From an uncultured Clostridia bacterium (GTDB taxonomy: Bacteria > Bacillota > Clostridia > Oscillospirales > Ruminococcaceae): a DNA stretch of 25,080 nt. The position numbers and the translations under genes are program-made. Shown piece after piece: positions 24,408 to 25,080 of the stretch (its first letter is position 1; each line of letters starts with the position of its first letter). The DNA lies in contig CALBGD010000057.1 of NCBI GenBank assembly GCA_937893735.1, positions 1-25,080 of the forward strand, read 5' to 3'. The notes under the pieces are model-generated. The model was not told where the DNA came from. It made no database searches and worked only from the letters and a program-made list of their open reading frames with translations.

Positions 24408-24435
24408 TGTGCCATTGAACATTTAGGATAAATGT
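24402..24435. promoter_or_regulatory. Two adjacent dyads at the -35 of the pyrimidine operon, candidate operator
   Basis: CAATG-TGC-CATTG (24405-24417), within the longer near-palindrome 24402-24421, overlaps the -35 hexamer. Directly upstream is a perfect 7-bp dyad ACATTTA-GGA-TAAATGT (24419-24435). Their position suits regulator binding, possibly by the PucR-type protein encoded in the operon. Confidence 0.5.
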
Positions 24436-24658
24436 ACAATAACATTTCCTTGAAATCCGTGCCTTTATATGTAATATATACACAACAATGCAGGTTTGTG
24501 CTTCCGCATAACCAGATTGCTTGTGCTTTGGCACATATATTCTGCTTAGTCCGACCGAAATAACTCAGACTTGCACCTTGGATCTTCCAAAAGATTTCTC
24601 TTTCAGAAAATGAATTTTCCGTTGTGCAATTTATTCATTTTCATATCCGACAGGACAT
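24436..24658. other. Non-coding spacer with one inverted repeat
   Basis: No convincing gene is seen between the operator region and the upstream gene's terminator. It is AT-rich. It holds a perfect 10-bp inverted repeat, GAAAATGAAT (24606-24615) and ATTCATTTTC (24633-24642), and two copies of TTGTGCTT about 25 bases apart near 24495-24530. Their roles are unknown. Confidence 0.5.
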
Positions 24659-24689
24659 AAAAATTCCGGACAGCCCAAGCTGCCCGGAA
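24659..24689 (-). terminator. Intrinsic terminator of the carbamoylase gene
   Basis: On the minus strand TTCCGGGCAGC and GCTGTCCGGAA form an 11-bp stem with one G-U pair and a 4-base loop (24689-24664), followed by TTTTT. It ends the amidohydrolase transcript 24 bases after its stop codon. Confidence 0.88.
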
Positions 24690-24712
24690 CTTCATGTTAT
24701 GTTTGCGGATAA

Positions 24713-25080
24713 TCAATCCTGATCCGCCTTGAGCACAGCGTTCAGCATTACCGTCGCACCCTCCGTGCAGTGCTCCACGGAGCTGAACTCCTTCTCGCAG
24801 TGGGAAAGTCCGTCCTTGCTCTGTACGAATACCATGGTTGTTGGTATCATGTAAGCGCAGAACTGTGCGTCGTGACCAGCGCCGGAGTGGATATACTGGT
24901 GCTTGATCCCGGTCTCCTCAGCAGCCGCCTTGACGTAGCTTACAAGCTTCTTATCATAGTAAACGGTGTCGCGGTTCCATGCTTTGACTACCTCGCAGGT
25001 GCAGCCAGCCCATGTCTTTTCAGCGCAGCTCTTCACGATGGCAAGCACCTTATCAAGCACCTTGGGGTCCTCGTGGCGCG
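24713..25080 (-). CDS. Zn-dependent N-carbamoyl-amino-acid amidohydrolase, C-terminal part (probable beta-ureidopropionase)
   Basis: The frame is open to the window edge, so the start is outside. The visible C-terminal ~122 residues match the M20-type amidase/carbamoylase group (N-carbamoyl-L-amino acid hydrolase, beta-ureidopropionase, allantoate amidohydrolase): 'HSGAGHDAQFCAYMIPTTMV' and 'VQSKDGLSHCEKEFSS', where the His of GHDA and the His of SHCE are typical conserved positions. The next operon encodes dihydropyrimidinase, whose product is an N-carbamoyl-beta-amino acid, so removal of the carbamoyl group is the natural role. Allantoate or another carbamoyl amino acid cannot be excluded from a fragment. 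It has its own terminator, so it is transcribed separately from the following operon. Confidence 0.85.
   Translation of the reverse strand, partial: RHEDPKVLDKVLAIVKSCAEKTWAGCTCEVVKAWNRDTVYYDKKLVSYVKAAAEETGIKHQYIHSGAGHDAQFCAYMIPTTMVFVQSKDGLSHCEKEFSSVEHCTEGATVMLNAVLKADQD

Noticed and set aside
24352..24534. 60-codon minus-strand frame upstream of the pyrimidine operon
   Set aside because: It spans the promoter and operator dyads, has no ribosome binding site and no recognisable sequence.

Overview
The window looks like chromosomal DNA of an anaerobic, low-to-mid GC member of the Bacillota, most likely class Clostridia (Oscillospiraceae/Ruminococcaceae-like). Signs are the strong GGAGG-type ribosome binding sites, the AT-rich intergenic regions with full-consensus sigma-70/sigma-A promoters, Gram-positive style lipoproteins, and the families present (DUF1847, PucR, Clostridia-like pyrimidine catabolism). 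The taxon is inferred from style, not from a marker gene.

Layout. Positions 1-1200 hold the tail of a lipid kinase gene and a LysR-type regulator with a perfect -35/-10 promoter. A bidirectional terminator separates it from a convergent F-type ATP synthase operon on the minus strand (8222 down to 1231), in transcription order DUF1275 membrane protein, atpB, atpE, atpF, atpA, atpG, atpD, atpC. No separate atpH (delta) gene is present. Instead the alpha subunit has an N-terminal extension of about 85 residues that resembles the C-terminal domain of delta. The c subunit carries a signal peptide.

Positions 12290 down to 8385 hold a four-gene ABC transporter operon of the nitrate/sulfonate/taurine type: DUF1847 protein, permease, ATPase, lipoprotein. 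It sits behind a perfect promoter, a 31-codon Met/Cys-rich leader peptide and an intrinsic terminator. That arrangement looks like transcription attenuation sensing Cys or Met supply. A divergent plus-strand pair (12494-14480) encodes an uncharacterised polytopic membrane protein and a GT2 glycosyltransferase.

Positions 24407 down to 14493 hold a long minus-strand cluster for reductive pyrimidine breakdown: ABC ATPase, two permeases, an NMT1/THI5-like lipoprotein, dihydropyrimidinase, PreA-type dihydropyrimidine dehydrogenase, PucR-type regulator, class III (beta-alanine type) aminotransferase, and a small unknown protein. The end of a carbamoyl-amino-acid amidohydrolase gene (probable beta-ureidopropionase) lies just upstream. 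Together these could import uracil, thymine or a related ring, reduce it, open it, remove the carbamoyl group and transaminate the beta-amino acid. The binding protein appears circularly permuted: its usual N-terminal ~97 residues sit at its C-terminus.

The three observations most worth a second look are the delta-alpha fusion of ATP synthase, the Met/Cys leader-attenuator, and the circularly permuted binding protein. All were read by eye and from memory of the families; no database search was run.
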